A DNA stretch of 64,000 nucleotides from Warburgia ugandensis (taxonomy: Eukaryota; Streptophyta; Magnoliopsida; Canellales; Canellaceae), in the NCBI GenBank assembly GCA_035236585.1, contig CP141139.1, positions 17,190,990-17,254,989 of the forward strand, read 5' to 3'. Position numbers and translations under genes: made by a program. This document shows, piece by piece, positions 9,588 through 22,623 of this stretch. Position 1 is the first letter of the stretch, and every line of letters begins with the position of its first letter. The notes under the pieces are model-generated. The model searched no databases. It saw only the letters and a list, made by a program, of their open reading frames with translations, and was not told where the DNA came from.

Positions 9588-11800
9588 ACCTCCTAGAGCT
9601 ATGTGGTTTGCCTTCTGATGATTTATAAGATATGCAGTGACGATACTATCCATGTATTCGGTCTCAATCAATAATAGGCCCGGTATTGGGTAAAGAAACT
9701 GCTGATATCAAAGCCTAGGCTGGCTCAGGTTTGTGGAGTAAGGTTTACTAAAATAGGGTCAGCCGACTTAAGCTAATGCAAACTATCTCAATTGACTTTG
9801 GTTCGGTTCGTTCTTGGTCCCTTGGGCTTGTCTTGTCTTGTGCTCCGTCAAACCCAAAACCAATCGCACTAAAACCCCTATGTGGCCCGCATGCCTCAAA
9901 TGGACAAATATTGAAAACAAGAGAGCCACTAATTATAACATTTCCCACATTCAGAAGGTTGTTACATCATTCAGCGGAAACCCCTTCTCCTTCAATCCCA
10001 AGTCCCATCCCAAAGTCAGAGAATCCGAGTTCCGCGAAGCAACTTTTGCAATAACAGCATTTAGGAGACGTGTGACGCAGCGACAGCTAACAACCCAACA
10101 TCATGCTCTCTCCATTCTCCACCAGATAGTGGTCTCCCTGCAGCTTTCGCAGAAGAAGATGAAAAGCAGATCTTCAGCAAAAGCAAAAGTGCACTCTTTG
10201 GGGAAAGCTGAAAACGGAAAATCAACAGAGGACAAAAGCACCATCACTTTCAAACTACAAGAAGCTACACCTCACGCGTTTCTTCTAGCATGAACAGCTT
10301 GGCTGTAATCCTTTTTCTCCTGTCAATGTTCAAACCCTGCGTGTATACGGCCCTATTCATTGAACCATCTTCATACTCAAGTTGTAGCCATTTCTTGGAC
10401 CAAAAACGCTGAAACAACAGAAGCCCCCATCTGTCAGTTGATTTTTTTGCTTTTGGCAAAATGCAAATGTCACCGGAAGCAAAGAAAACAAGCAAACAGA
10501 AGGCTCCACTCCCAAAAAGAAGATGGGCCAATCTGAAAGTGGTCCTGAGACACTTCAGTGCTCACAGCGAGTTAGTCTTTTCTTACCCACCTTCTAACGT
10601 CCAACCAAAGATCCGTGTACAGATATTTACTTTGCATGTGATTAATTTACATTTTATTTCTTCGCTTGTACCAGAAAACAAAAAAGGGATAATACGCGCA
10701 AGATTTTGGCCACCCAAGAACTAATCTTCATATGATCCCAATAAAGAATTTTAAAGAATTCTACTAAAGAATATTAAGAAAAGAGAATCCGTCTCTTCAG
10801 TAGCCTGCACAATCTAATTAAGATTACTTGTTTAATTAGAGACAGGCAAGCCAGTCATGCTACTCGGTGAGATGATTGTGGCAAAAATATCTAGGGAGAA
10901 TGCATATTGCAGGCACTATCCGAAGGTAATTTAATATTTGATCGTAGTAGATTATGTTCCTTAACTGCAGCGCAATGCGACTCCACTTGGGAATTGTTTT
11001 AAATGGCCAACGGTCATTCCACTAGGTGTGATTATCCAAGACTACAAAAGAAAAATAAAAGACGGCTTGTTGCCACTAGGATCAGAACTTGGTCCGACCT
11101 TTTTATGTCCATTTTCAGAACGAAATTCAGTCATGGCAACATAACTAGAATTATATTATGGCATTTCGACTAAAAGATCATATTGATGCAAATCGTACCA
11201 TGAACTCTAGAAAGCATAAGTTTAACTAGCAGCAATCGTACATCCTAACGGTAAGGGTCTCTTATTGTCTTGAATAAAAATATGCTATTCAGGTTCCCAA
11301 ATTTGATAAACTCTTTGCATTTTTACCCGTTTCTTTTCAACATAATCATGTAAAGCCTGCAGTGTCCTTCTGTTTCAATGAATTTTCCAAAAGCAAAAGC
11401 CACTTTTTTAAATCCATACGATTGTGAAGACAATGATTTTACATTGGAACCATCTATTGAATGATCCCTATTCCAACAATATTGTTCCTTTGTTGAATAT
11501 GAGCCATCCCGAAGGAAATCTAAGAAAAGGAAAAACGGGCAGTAGCTAGGCTTCTTCCTCTTTATTGATTCATGGGTTAAGAACTCAAGATCATCATGTG
11601 AAGACGATGTTTTCATATATTGGGCATCTACCATGTGGCCCAGAAAGTCACTGATTTGGATCACCCACCATTCGAGCACCAGTACTTAACCTTTTAGCAC
11701 GTGGAAATCCATGGGCTCATTTGCATCAGCAAATTTCATTACTCAAACTTAACAAATAAGATATATTCTTTGGTTAAGAGTGATTTGTTAGCATTCTTTT
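9586..11800. other. Intergenic with unsupported open frames
   Basis: Frames at 9814-10293 (plus, 159 codons), 10265-10531 (minus, 88) and 11323-11679 (minus, 118) show no known domain, overlap each other on opposite strands and have no clear codon signal. I do not call them genes; transcript data could change that for 9814-10293, which has a Lys/Ser-rich end. Confidence 0.4.
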
Positions 11801-12206
11801 CTTTTTTTTTGGTTAATGCGAGAATTTTATAGATCAAATAAAGCAGTACATTAAACAGGACTCAACGAAAACAACAAAATACCAGTGACAAACAATAATG
11901 TATTTTACTAGCAGATAAAATACCCTGAGCATCTAACCTAAGTGCATCCACTGTATCTAGTGGTGCATGCTGAATCCATGACTTTTCTGACTTAGACTTT
12001 GGAGCCTTTCTTGCTAAAACATCAGCTACCTGATTTGCTTCCCTAAACACATGCTTAAAATAATTCTATCAAAACTACTAGGATATGCTTCCTTCAACTT
12101 CCGATTCTTTCGCATCCGAATTATCTCTCCTTTCACTCTTAAATTGCCTCCAGCACCACCAGCGAGTTTCCGATTATGCGTAATTGTGATATAGCAAGAT
12201 TTATTT
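11801..12206 (-). mobile_element. 5'-truncated L1-type LINE, RNase H end and 3' tail
   Basis: On the minus strand, MFREANQVADVLARKAPKS matches the last part of the RNase H domain found at the end of plant L1 ORF2 (the R.ANQVAD.LA motif). About 180 bp further on is the L1 3' end TTTGATCTATAAAATTCTCGC, followed by an A-rich tail (T/C-rich on the plus strand at 11801-11811). GCATTCTTT at 11791-11799 and 12207-12215 may be the target-site duplication, which would make this a very short 5'-truncated copy. Confidence 0.75.
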
Positions 12207-12761
12207 GCATTCTTTATTAATTGCTGAAGTTCTAAAAGACGTCCATAGAGTTTAAACCTAATTCACAAACCTTAAGAAACATACCAGAAATTGACAAACC
12301 TAATGCACAACTGAACCTCGGATAAGAGACATACCTAAATGGATAATCCAATTCCAGGACCTAAACCTCCTATCTCTAACACTACAAGACACCACCATCC
12401 AATGAAACAAACAGCTTGATATACAACGATATTCTTAATAATTACTTAGGAAAAAAGACAGTTCACTATGGTAACATGTAACAGGCCAAACCACTAAGAA
12501 GGCTTACGTTTCCTTGACATCCCTTTGACATCACCAAACCCATAAAAACAGAGGTTGATGCAAACAGAGAAAAGTTATATTAGAAGCTTAGCAAGGATAT
12601 ATATGATGAGAGAGGCCAATGCGCCGGACTCCACTAACAGACCCTCTAGCATGCGTGTTGACAACCTATCGCCCTTTTTTACCACCTTTATAGCCCCACT
12701 ATCATGGCATTTTCTAACAGAGAGATTGCTTTCTCCAACCTTTTAAACATTACTCAACACC
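12207..12761. other. Upstream region of the DUF4228 gene
   Basis: No coding sequence is recognised. It should contain the promoter of the gene at 12900. Confidence 0.5.
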
Positions 12762-12779
12762 TTATATCCCATATATTTT
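12762..12779 (+). promoter_or_regulatory. Possible TATA box of the DUF4228 gene
   Basis: TTATATCCCATATATTTT lies about 120-135 bp before the ATG, and a C/T-rich leader typical of plant 5' untranslated regions follows. The fit is good but rests on sequence alone. Confidence 0.45.
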
Positions 12780-12899
12780 CATGTTTCTTGTGAACTTGCC
12801 GATGCAAAACGGTCCTTCCCTCCTCTCTCTTATTAAAGCTTTCTCTTTTGCTCATTTAACCCTTCGAAGTCTCCGTTCTTCCCTTCTCCTTCAAGAGGA

Positions 12900-13376
12900 A
12901 TGGGAAATTGCGTTGCTCTTAGTAGACACAACAGAAACTGTTGGCAGGCAGCAACAGGGGATGAGAAGGTTGTACGGATTGTGAAGACGGATGGCAAGAT
13001 TCTAGAGTACAGAGCAGCTTTCCATGTAAAGGACCTCCTAGTGAATTTCGATGGTTATGGAATTGGAGTATCAAAAAAGGCTTCGAAATATCTTCCGTCC
13101 AATTACCAGCTGAAGGTGGGTCACATTTACTATCTTCTTCCTTGTCCCGGTTCTGATGGCCATGCAGAAAAGAGATTTTCGCCTAATGGGAATCCTAAGT
13201 TGGACCTTAAAAGAGTAAAGGTGATTATATCAAAACAAAAGCTTCAGGAATTGATAGCAGAGAAGGTATCGGTGGAGGAAATCCTTTCTGGTATTCAGAA
13301 AGGAGGACGGGAAGGCATTGATACTGTGACAAGCTGGAGACCGGGACTGGAAACAATCCCAGAAGGAAGTGAGTAG
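12900..13376 (+). CDS. PADRE/DUF4228 domain protein
   Basis: A complete single-exon gene of 158 residues. It begins MGNCVALS (a myristoylation and palmitoylation-type start usual in this family), then VRIVKTDGKILEYRA at about residues 25-39. V.DLL..F.GYGIGVS and LP.NYQLKVGHIYYLLP (about 68-80) follow. This order is the DUF4228/PADRE domain, and the C-terminal part has a Lys-rich helix and a short tail with W.PGLETIPE. Family members are induced by stress or pathogens and have no known enzymatic activity, so the biochemical role is unknown. The start is preferred because it gives the conserved MGNC and is the first ATG after a C/T-rich leader. The stop is TAG at 13374-13376. The frame is intact, so this is probably a working gene. 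Confidence 0.93.
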   Translation: MGNCVALSRHNRNCWQAATGDEKVVRIVKTDGKILEYRAAFHVKDLLVNFDGYGIGVSKKASKYLPSNYQLKVGHIYYLLPCPGSDGHAEKRFSPNGNPKLDLKRVKVIISKQKLQELIAEKVSVEEILSGIQKGGREGIDTVTSWRPGLETIPEGSE

Positions 13377-13989
13377 CATATAATATAGGAAGTAGTCTTG
13401 TTTTTTCGCTGACCATGAACTTATCACCCTTTGTATTGGGTAGGTGAGAACACACAGATTGAAGCATGATGGATAGAAAAAATATACCAATATTTGGTTT
13501 TGATCAAATAGCAGCAAACATGTTTCAGAAAAGGGAACCTGATTGTAGTAATATATATCTTCATCCATGATGATGTAATAACAACAGAAGAAACATAATC
13601 ACTCATGAACAGCTCCAAACTGATGGAACTTTTTGCATGTCACCAAAAAGAGTTCTTACTCTCGCCGAAGCACATACATAGACACAGAAAGTGAAAGAAG
13701 AGAATAAGGGGGGGGGGGGGGGGGGTGGGGGGTTGGGAGAGAAACCGAAATAAGAAAAGAAAATCTGAGCATTCTGGGAATAATTGATTGATTACATAGA
13801 AAACAGAAGAATTTTGGAAACCACTGGAAAAGAAAGCTGCCTGATATCTGCACTCCACCTTTTGATAGGCGCATTCCAGAGTATGGGTAATTTAGCCAGG
13901 TTTATATTCTCTGCAGCATCAGATGATGTTGGCTGCGCAGTTGTAGATAATCATCCAAAGACCAATTAATGACAAACAATCAAATCCGT
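13377..13989. other. 3' flank of the DUF4228 gene
   Basis: Expected to hold the 3' untranslated region. AT-rich words such as AGCATATAATATAGG just after the stop could serve in polyadenylation, but no site is certain. A G-run lies at 13708. Confidence 0.4.
13708..13732. repeat. G-run, 18 G then T then 6 G
   Basis: Long G homopolymers are rare in plant DNA and could form a quadruplex; the exact length is prone to sequencing error. Confidence 0.9.
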
Positions 13990-14330
13990 GACTCAATTTA
14001 ATCCCATAGTTCATATGGTTCACAGAGTAGATTCTGAATACATCTGTGCAGGAATTAAATGCTATAATTCCTTGCTTAATTAACACTTAGTTTAAATGGC
14101 ATTTAAGTTCACTCATTTCATCAGCGAGAAAATTTCAATTTCACTTTCAACTAGTACGAGTCATTTAATCCCATCAAAACAGTTGTTATGATGCATGGAT
14201 AGATGCTGCATACATCTAGTAAGAAAGTAGTTGCCCTAATTTGTTGCTTAATGAATGTTTGGATTAGCAAACGACTTTCAAGTTCACTAGTTTCATCAGT
14301 CGGCTACTTGAAAATTCAATTCACCTAATA
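13990..14330 (+). repeat. Diverged tandem duplication, about 167-bp period
   Basis: Copy 1 (13990-14156) and copy 2 (14157-14330) share TTTAATCCCAT, GATGCTGCATACATCT/GATTCTGAATACATCT, TTGCTTAAT, AAGTTCACT and TTTCATCAG in the same order. Many substitutions show that it is old. It is non-coding. Confidence 0.7.
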
Positions 14331-14734
14331 AAAACTGCTTACGAGGCACAATCAAAATCGATAATTCATAAGACATCATCGACCGTCCTGCAAAGGAGAG
14401 ATGGAGATCAAATAAACAGGAAAACATAACCTATAAGGACAGGGAAGCAGTCACCCAATATTGTTTGCGAAAGCTCCAAGTTGCAATAGCATGACATGTA
14501 GAGATCCTAGCCTTCATATGATCTGCAGATCAGCAAACAAAACTGTTAATGATGGAAACTGAGACGTACTTCAAGGATATGCAGAAAAACACGAGTGAAC
14601 TGGTCAATCAGGTGAGATGGTGATGGCATACTTGGGCACCTTGTTAAACTCTACTAGAAACTCAAAATGGTACTATTAACACTGGAGGCACATTCTGCTA
14701 GTAATAATCCCATTACGTAATTGTAGTAGCAATT

Positions 14735-14905
14735 AAAGGGGTAGCCCCATACACAAAGCTCCCTCATATGTGGAGTTTCGAGAAGGGGCAAACCACAAGG
14801 GTCTATTATATGCAGTTTTTGAATTTTTTCAAGAGGCTGTTTTCATACTTTGAACCCATGACCTCAAGGTCACATGATGACTCTATCGCTGCTCCAAGGC
14901 TTCCC
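14735..14905 (-). mobile_element. Au-type SINE, older copy
   Basis: On the minus strand: GGGAAGCCTTGGAGC, TGACCTTGAGGTCATGGGTTCAAAG, CAGCCTCTTG, CCTTGTGGTTTGCCCCTTCTCG, GAGGGAGCTTTGTGTATGGGG. It has more substitutions than the copy at 9257 and a small insertion in the middle. No certain target-site duplication was seen. Confidence 0.85.
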
Positions 14906-15634
14906 TACTAATAAAATTTAGTCCTCAGATAAGAGACGGCAAAAATACATGTCACTAGGTCGTAATTACTGGATAATAGGCTCTCTTTCAGCAGGAGATT
15001 ACAGTACATGTGAACTCCTAACATATGAATCAATATGTAAAGCTGTTTTGAAACCTAAGGACTAATTCCCATCTATAAATGGAAGTATCAACAAGTACTG
15101 AAAAGCGAAAAATAGAACAAATGATACAGCTATCTTTCTTAGGACAGGCAAGACACTTCATTATATTCACCCTCTTTTTTCTGAAATTTCATGGATAATT
15201 ATAAAGGTGAATATCAGTTTTGGAGGGGCAGTATATTAAACCTCAGTTGGATTTCAGAGACCATCCCGCTGGTTGCGTCCTGTTTGCTGTCAGACTATTT
15301 ACAGAGAGTGCCGACTTACTGTCGATGCATAATTAGCCACTAACCAAGAAAGGATCTAGAAAGTTCAATGGTATAACTTCAGTGATTTAGACATAGTTCC
15401 ATGACGACAGTTTTTGGCCTCATGAGAATCAAGAGCCAAACAAAATGCATATTAGAATACCAATGTGCTTGAGACGACTGCATCTCGGAGATGCATCACA
15501 TTGCACTCTCTCTTGTCAATTAATGCTCCTTGTTTCATCGCGTGACTGGAATCTGTAGGGAAAAAATTTCCAGTTCTCTCTATCAACATTGGATTTTTTT
15601 CTCGGACAACCTTTAACTGAAAAAATATTTATAT
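14906..15634. other. Intergenic, left flank of the nested retrotransposon
   Basis: No gene or repeat recognised. The missing left end of the outer LTR would have joined here. Confidence 0.4.
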
Positions 15635-18600
15635 TTAACATAGTAGTGCAAGCATTCAAAAGAAATTTCAAAAAAGAAAACCCCGAGGGTCATCCAAGAT
15701 AAAAAACCAAGACAATAAAATAAAATAAAATCCTCGATAACATGAGCATGCTCAATCTAAAACCACAACAAATCAACACCATCCGTGAAAAAGAGAGTAA
15801 TAATAGCATGTCCAAAATCCCTAGGGTTTCATTCATGATCACCACATCATACACACGTCAACAAGTAAAAGTACACTATACAAAAGTGTGGGTCCAATCT
15901 ATCCAAAATATCAACATTCATGTACAACCTAAAGGACTCTAAACACAAGTCCAAGAGACATATACTAAATCAGTCTTTGAAATACAAAATGTAGAGGGTC
16001 CTCGCTCAATCAACGTTGCTCCACCTGCTTTTCCTCAGTGCTATTGTTGTCTAAATCTAAGGCATTGCAAAACAAAGTAATGCCTCAGCAAGCTGTTGCT
16101 TGTGTAGGTGATCATATTCAATAACAAAATACAATGAAAGCATATGGCGCGAAATATTAATGTCATGGCAAATCTCATAAGATAAAACATGTATAAGACA
16201 CGTCAAATTATCAGACATCCATAATGAATAACACATGAAAATCATAAGTCTGAACAAATCGATATTAAATCTAATCATCATTGCATGCAACACATTGATA
16301 TGTATCATCAAAAGCAATAAGAATCTTTGTCCATATCATAATATAAATGCATGTCATGATGGAACAAGGCACCGTGCACAATCAAGCCCTAAGAGTGTCT
16401 CAACTATACTCATATCAATGGTAATGAGAACTTATTCTAACCCTAGGTCCCTCGCTTGTAGCTCGCACACCAAGTAACTCACCAGCCCATAGGCCCACCC
16501 ACCAAGGTTTCACCCAATATATCCATGTCACATAAGCATATAGAATAAGAGTATAGGCTACTATATTACAGTGACAACCACTCTAAGGTCTCAACTACAG
16601 CCACTCCCCATTGACACCGGAACGAGAGACTTCCTCCATCTCGCATGGGAGGAGATGGCCCGTAGTGTGGGCTACTCATGATACCACCCCTATGTACCTT
16701 GCCCTCTTGGGGGTGGGTGTCTAATCATCATCATCATTGCAAAGTCAGAGGGCAGGTGTCCAACCCTACAACCCTCCTAGTATAGTACCCAGCGGACAGA
16801 AGTACCCGTCATAAATCAATAAAACATGAATCAAGAATAAAAAATTCGTGCATAATCATTCTCGATAAAACCAAATTGAGAGAGTAATTCATTATATCAA
16901 TATCATGCATCAAAAAATCAGTGTATATCATCCTCAAATAATCAAATCAATGCAACATAAAATGTGTTACGAAGCAGTACATAAATCATGCACAAAAGGA
17001 GTAGCAAACATATCAGCAATACATGCTGAAAAGTAATCTTATGCAAACATGGTAGGACATAAAACCTATGCTTCAAAGTTCTTAAGTAATACATCATGAT
17101 TTAAGAAATTATGAAAAAATCCCAAATGTAATCATCTACCTCAAAACATGGTACTCCAATCACGCGCGTAAGCTATAATGCGTTGTACGCTCTGATGTAC
17201 CTATTACATCATAAGTCATCGATCACTTGGTACTCTCACATATCAAAATAAAAAAATTCAAGTGATAGCTTCCCTAATCTGGTAATTGATCCTAGATTAA
17301 CAGCCCAAATCATCTGATTGGCTCCCATTAGATCAATCTTGAACTAGATGTTGGTTTTTCTAACATTTAGACCATCATCCATCATCTTAGATCATTAATC
17401 TATGCCATGAATCATTCAATTAATGTCTTTTAATCAATAAAGGGTTAGTCTCTTTCATCTCATGAAGTTTGGAGATAATCGCTCTTTATCACTTATAATT
17501 AACATATATCATCAATTCTAATCATTTTTATCATGATCTACCTCATTTCTATGTTTGTTTAGTGATTTACAAGTATCTCCATGATTACGCATCGATCAAA
17601 CAGTTAGATCGCTCTTTGATCAGCTAATCCTATGACACATGATTAGATCAACAATCAAGATCACTTTTCTTAATAATCACTTGAGATCTACTCTTCTAAT
17701 CCCCTAGATCATCTCATATTTGATAAATGTAATCAGTTTCTAAGGCTTGATCATACTTTGATCGACTTGATCTAGGTCATTGAATAATATTTTATGATTG
17801 GAAAATTTTTAAAGTGGTCAAATCAAAGTTTTCATCTCAAATCTAAGTTTGCATCATCGAGACAATCACAATAGATGTCTTGGATCATGATTTGGATATC
17901 TGTAGCTCCCAAAATCAAGCTTTTAGTGAATGAATGATCCAAAATAATCCAAAATAATTAAATAACTAAACGGCATCATAGGGATGCACGTGCTCATGAC
18001 GCGCGTACAGAATGTATCCCCCGTGCGTGCACCGCTGTTGGGATGCATGTGTGTTCCATTGTGCTCAGAGACTACGTGCGAGCGTGCGCCGAGTGCGCGT
18101 TACATCCTGCACGTCTCTGGTTGTGTCTTGGGCATCCCTACGCAGTCGTCGTAGCCGAAGAGGACGACTGGACTTCGGTCGCTACCAGCGACACCCATGT
18201 TGCCCAAATTTTGTGATTTTTATACAATTTGGACCTGATTTTGACGTATATTCACTTTATGGCATTTTCATTCACTGATTTTGCATGTTTGTGAGGTTTT
18301 TACTCAATTTTTTTCACGTTTACAAAAATTTTCCTTTTTACTATTTTTTGCTCTTTCAATGTCTTTAGTCATTGGATCTCCATGAGATTTCATGGACTTG
18401 TTTCTTGTTTTATTATGCACAAGATGAATGGTTCAGATCATCCATCTAATACCATTTCATTGGTTTACTTTCACAAAATTAGTAAGTCTATATAAAGTCA
18501 TTGGAAAACAACATTCCATGTCGTTTTTCGGTGTTAAAAAAGGTAAACTCAATGGAACAAAACCGAAAATGGGGAGAGGGGGAAAATGATGGCCTACCTC

Positions 18601-19164
18601 AGGTCAAGATGGCTAGGGGAGAGGGAAGATCCGTCATGCGCACATGGGAAGAGCATTGCATCATTGGCCGGCATCTTCATTGCCGATCACACGAGGAACG
18701 AACAGGAGTAATGGCGGGGGAGAATTATGAAGTGGGCATTAATGGGAGGGGATGGCGCATTAAACTCCCCACCCCTGCCCCCATTATTACGATTTAAATT
18801 TTATTTATTTATTATAGAAATGATTACCAGCCATAAATGCTGATAATCATCACTATGCATATTTAATGCCCTTCATGTTATAAGTTTCAATGCCTGATCT
18901 TGTGGGCCCCACCTATGAAATTACCATTCTACCCCTTTTTTTATTTAATTAAATAGGTAAATTAAAATAATTAGCTATTTTTCATCCAATCTTCAATTCT
19001 AGCTTTCTTAGTGGCCTTGAATTTAATTTCTCATGCATATTTCAAATATTGAGGTTTTAGCCTGTGATTTCATTTCTAAAATTTTCAAATTCTCAATTTT
19101 CATAAATTTTTATAATTCCACGCAATTATGCATATTTCAAAATTTAAAATTAGCAGGTATTACA
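15635..19164 (-). repeat. Outer element 3' LTR (truncated)
   Basis: It is collinear with 33438-37015, sharing long stretches such as GTGCAAG.TTCAA.AGAAAT, ACTATACAAAAGTGTGGGTCCAAT and ATGAATGGTTCAGATCATC. The inner boundary is TATTACA followed directly by a polypurine tract. The outer about 98 bp present in the other LTR (33340-33437) are missing or beyond recognition. Open frames in it (for example 16057-16317 and 18501-18797) are not genes. Confidence 0.88.
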
Positions 19165-19181
19165 CCCTCCCCTCCTTGTAG
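19165..19181 (-). other. Polypurine tract of the outer element
   Basis: Minus strand ACAAGGAGGGGAGGG directly before the LTR start TGTAATACC. It primes plus-strand DNA synthesis in LTR elements. Confidence 0.75.
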
Positions 19182-19763
19182 AAATTTCATCCTCAAAATT
19201 CTTTCCATGTCATTCCTCAACAATTCTAAAGACATCCCCATATCACATGATCCACATATCATATCAAAAATTTTCCCGGTCAATGTCAATAACAATCCCA
19301 TGCCATGTCATCCCCTCATATAGCAACTCATATATATAAACCAGGGTACATTTCAACCCTTCCAAAATAACTTACTCATATTATGGTTAGAACGCGTCAT
19401 AACCACATATAATGCACTTAGCACAAATCACACTGCCATCCAAGAGCTAGTATAAGTAAATCATCATATCAATACAATTCAAGCATCTCAACGCATATAT
19501 ATGCAATTCTTCTCCTAGTCTATACCAAAGCACATTACCTCACCAATGGGCGATGCATCTCAACTCAATCATGTTATTTCAACTCATAAACAGGCAATAC
19601 CTAGAAGCCTACCGGTGCCTCTTGCACCCACCCTCATTTGTCGCCCTTTTAGGCCTCCCTCATCTGCTACTCACAAGTATAAGCCATAATCCAGAACTAG
19701 ATTACACATAAGAAAATGATTTCTTATTAAACATATGTTACTGTCACACTTCTCACCTTCATG

Positions 19764-19768
19764 AGAAA
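19764..19768. repeat. Target-site duplication AGAAA, left copy
   Basis: Identical to 30089-30093 beyond the other end of the inner element. Confidence 0.9.
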
Positions 19769-22587
19769 TGTGACGACTCGGGTTTTATAATGCAATTTTT
19801 TTTAAAATTTTTTTTTAAACACAGCGAGATTGATATCTATTTTTAAAACAATTCATGCAAAAGAATGCAGGGAAAATTTTTCTTCTTTTTCAAAAACATT
19901 GTATAAAGAGCTCAAGTGTCAAAATGAACTCGCAATGCAAAGTTCCATGGCAATTTGTAGACCAAATCGAAACAAGTATTACTCCCAGGATTGTTAGTCA
20001 TACCACAGCAATAAATAACTACTTACAACCAAGATTACATCATGTACCAAAAGAATCACTAATCAAGTCTTACCTTTGCCTACTCGATTGTTGTTCTAAT
20101 GCATCATACATAGTTCAAAGTGGTTGTATGAAAGACATCGGGAATGCTAAATCTGTAATAGGTGCGCATATGTATGCATAAAATGTAAGTAATGCCATCT
20201 ATTGAAATTCTTTATCAATCAAACTTCATTGCAATGCTAAGAGTATGTCTAAGTAGAAATCAATAGATTCACTATATCCTTGTCATGAGATCTAAACCAT
20301 ACGTCAAAGCAATGCGTCGTATATAATGATCATGAAATACTTAAAATAGTCTTCATATGAGGCAAATGAGAGCACCACAAAGTAATATGCACAGGGTCTC
20401 AAGCAACTAGTCACGAGTACTCGTTTATGACCATTTTAATGTTATATGCATATCAATATTACTGAAATCATAGGGTCACTATGCTCACAACCAGAATCCC
20501 TCTGGATCGCGTGTCTCCAGTATTTAGAGACCAGTCCACCATAGCCTCCATGACGACTATGGATATGTCCCCGAAAGGGTGCTGTGAACACCTCCAGTGG
20601 TCGTCCCTATTTACCACAGTAGTCAGGGAAGGGATAATGCCACTTTTTGGCAGCGATACCTTCCACCTTTTTGGTAGTAGAGGCCGAGAGGCAAAACCCG
20701 TACCCCTCAGCATAGGGCCCATTAGGCTCAATAGCCCAAAAACCATACATAGATGATCCAAATCTCAATCAACATAAGTCATGCAATTTATGCATTTCTT
20801 TTCAAAGTATGTGAGTATTGCATAAAATCTACTCATGTTAGCACGTTATGCAATGTCATAAATCCATAACTCGTATAAAAACATTATTTCCCAATAGCAT
20901 TCTTAATTTAATGCAAGATTTGTCAAATACATAAATCATGAAAGCAAGTCCTGCATACTTGTATAAGAACAACAAGGTTTAAAACACATACTAGATACAG
21001 AAATAAAAACAGGTATTAGGATGCATTTTGAAAATAGAGTAGCATCAAACTACTTACCTCGAGCGTTGTTTCTGAGCTCGTGCCTATCTTTAATTCGAGT
21101 CAATACTTTGGTACAGTCCTGAATGACGTTCATAGATCTAGACGTTATTTCTAGGTTCACAGGGCAAAGGTTAGATCTATATGATTTGTTGATCTCCTAG
21201 GGGTTACTCTATGACATTCTTGGTCTAAGAATGTCCTGAATATTATTGTATAATTGGGTCTGTGTCGAAAGTACAGATGAAATGGTTATTTCAGCTCATC
21301 AATCGGAGGTATATAGGCTCTGAAATTGGGTTTTAAAGGTCGCACCTCAACGAACGACCCAACTATATTGCCTAGGGTCCTATGCGCCACGAGTATAGGA
21401 TTCACGCACCATAGATTCTAGGATACGTGTGTGCCCTAGTCACACTGCAACCACGTTGGCTCATGTGCGTACGTCTGAATGGTGCACTAGGGTGTGCGCT
21501 TTGGACAGCATTGCGGGGACGCGTCTCAGGCATAGCTGCAGGCACGTCCTGACTTCTGAGAGATGCCCAAGTGTCTTGGTCGAGTTGGGCATCAGTCCGC
21601 AAGCGGTCATGCGTGTGACGTCACCGAGGGAGCTCGGCACACTCATGTGCCCCTGGGATGCCCGTGCACCCTGAGATGCCCGCAACCTTGGGACGTCCTT
21701 GCACGATGGTGCCTTTGGACGGGTTTCCCACCCACCTAGTTTCTTCCACAGAGAGCCGGTGTTTTTCGGTCCGCAAACTGCCCAGATTTGGTCGAAATCT
21801 GGGGGAAAAAGGAAAGGGAAGAAGGGAAACAGAGGGACCTTACCTGGACAGCCCGAGTTGTGCCCTCACTCTGGTGGTGCGGCTCCTATGACGCCTGCTA
21901 GACACCCCGATAATTGGAAAATCCAAGGAAATCGCAAAGGCCAGGGGGAGGAAAAAGAAAAAGGAGAGGAGAAAAGATTTGCCGGGCGAAGGGAGAACCT
22001 GGGTCGTGCCGGATTTTTGCAGGGAATAACGAAGGCTGGAAGCCCTAGCTTGGCTGGAGAAGAAGAATAGAAAAATCGGATGGTTGGAGGAGAGGGGGAG
22101 AGCAGGCTTTATAGCTGTGCTAAGGCGGTGCTCGCCCTATGGCGGTGCTACCATTTGCCCTGGCACCGCCTCACATAGGCGGTGTTGGATGTTTTGGAAA
22201 AATCGGGAGAGAGGGCTGGAGGAGGAAGAAGACGGGGGTGCCGTTATCAAAACGGCCCCCTGCATTGTTCGTCTTTTTCGTTTTTAAGTACAATTTACAA
22301 AAATACCCCCAACTTTTAAACGCCTATAACTTCTTCATATGGGCTCCGTTTTTGGCGTTCTTTGAGGCGTTGGATTCCATTTTGAGTGTAGAATCTAATG
22401 GTAGTGATTTTTCTTACAAATTCTTATGTCTCCTATTTTATTTAAAATAAAACATCCAACTACCTCTTTAAGACTATTAAACATATAATAAACATCTATT
22501 CATTCCCAAAATAGACAAGTTATAATATCGTTGGCAATATCAGCATCATGGTTGTTCAAAAATGTCTCCAAAATTTGGGTCATTACA
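19769..22587 (-). repeat. Inner element 3' LTR (2819 bp)
   Basis: Begins TGTGACGACTCGGG and ends GGGTCATTACA on the plus strand, and is collinear with 27184-30088. Most differences seen by eye between the two are C-T/G-A changes, as expected from decay of methylated cytosines. The frames within (for example 20481-20756 and 21699-22070) have matching partners in the other LTR and are not genes. Confidence 0.95.
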
Positions 22588-22600
22588 TCATTACCCCCTT
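22588..22600 (-). other. Polypurine tract of the inner element
   Basis: Minus strand AAGGGGGTAATGA directly before the LTR start TGTAATGACCC. Confidence 0.85.
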
Positions 22601-22623
22601 AAAAGAATTTTGTCCTTGAAATT

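Larger units (their letters stand above)
19165..19768 (-). other. Remaining 3' internal part of the outer element
   Basis: About 600 bp with no pol coding left apart from a minus-strand 'GAGGATGAAATTTC' end, typical of the last codons or leader before a gypsy polypurine tract. It ends at the AGAAA insertion site (19764-19768) of the inner element. Confidence 0.6.

Noticed and set aside
9814..10531. A 159-codon plus frame and an 88-codon minus frame
   Set aside because: They overlap on opposite strands, have no recognised domain and no promoter or splice evidence.
11323..11679. A 118-codon minus frame
   Set aside because: No recognisable motif; composition like the surrounding spacer.
21399..22290. 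Several GC-richer frames such as 21699-22070 and their partners near 28916-29818
   Set aside because: They are paired copies in the two LTRs of the inner element, caused by the GC-rich regulatory part of the LTR.
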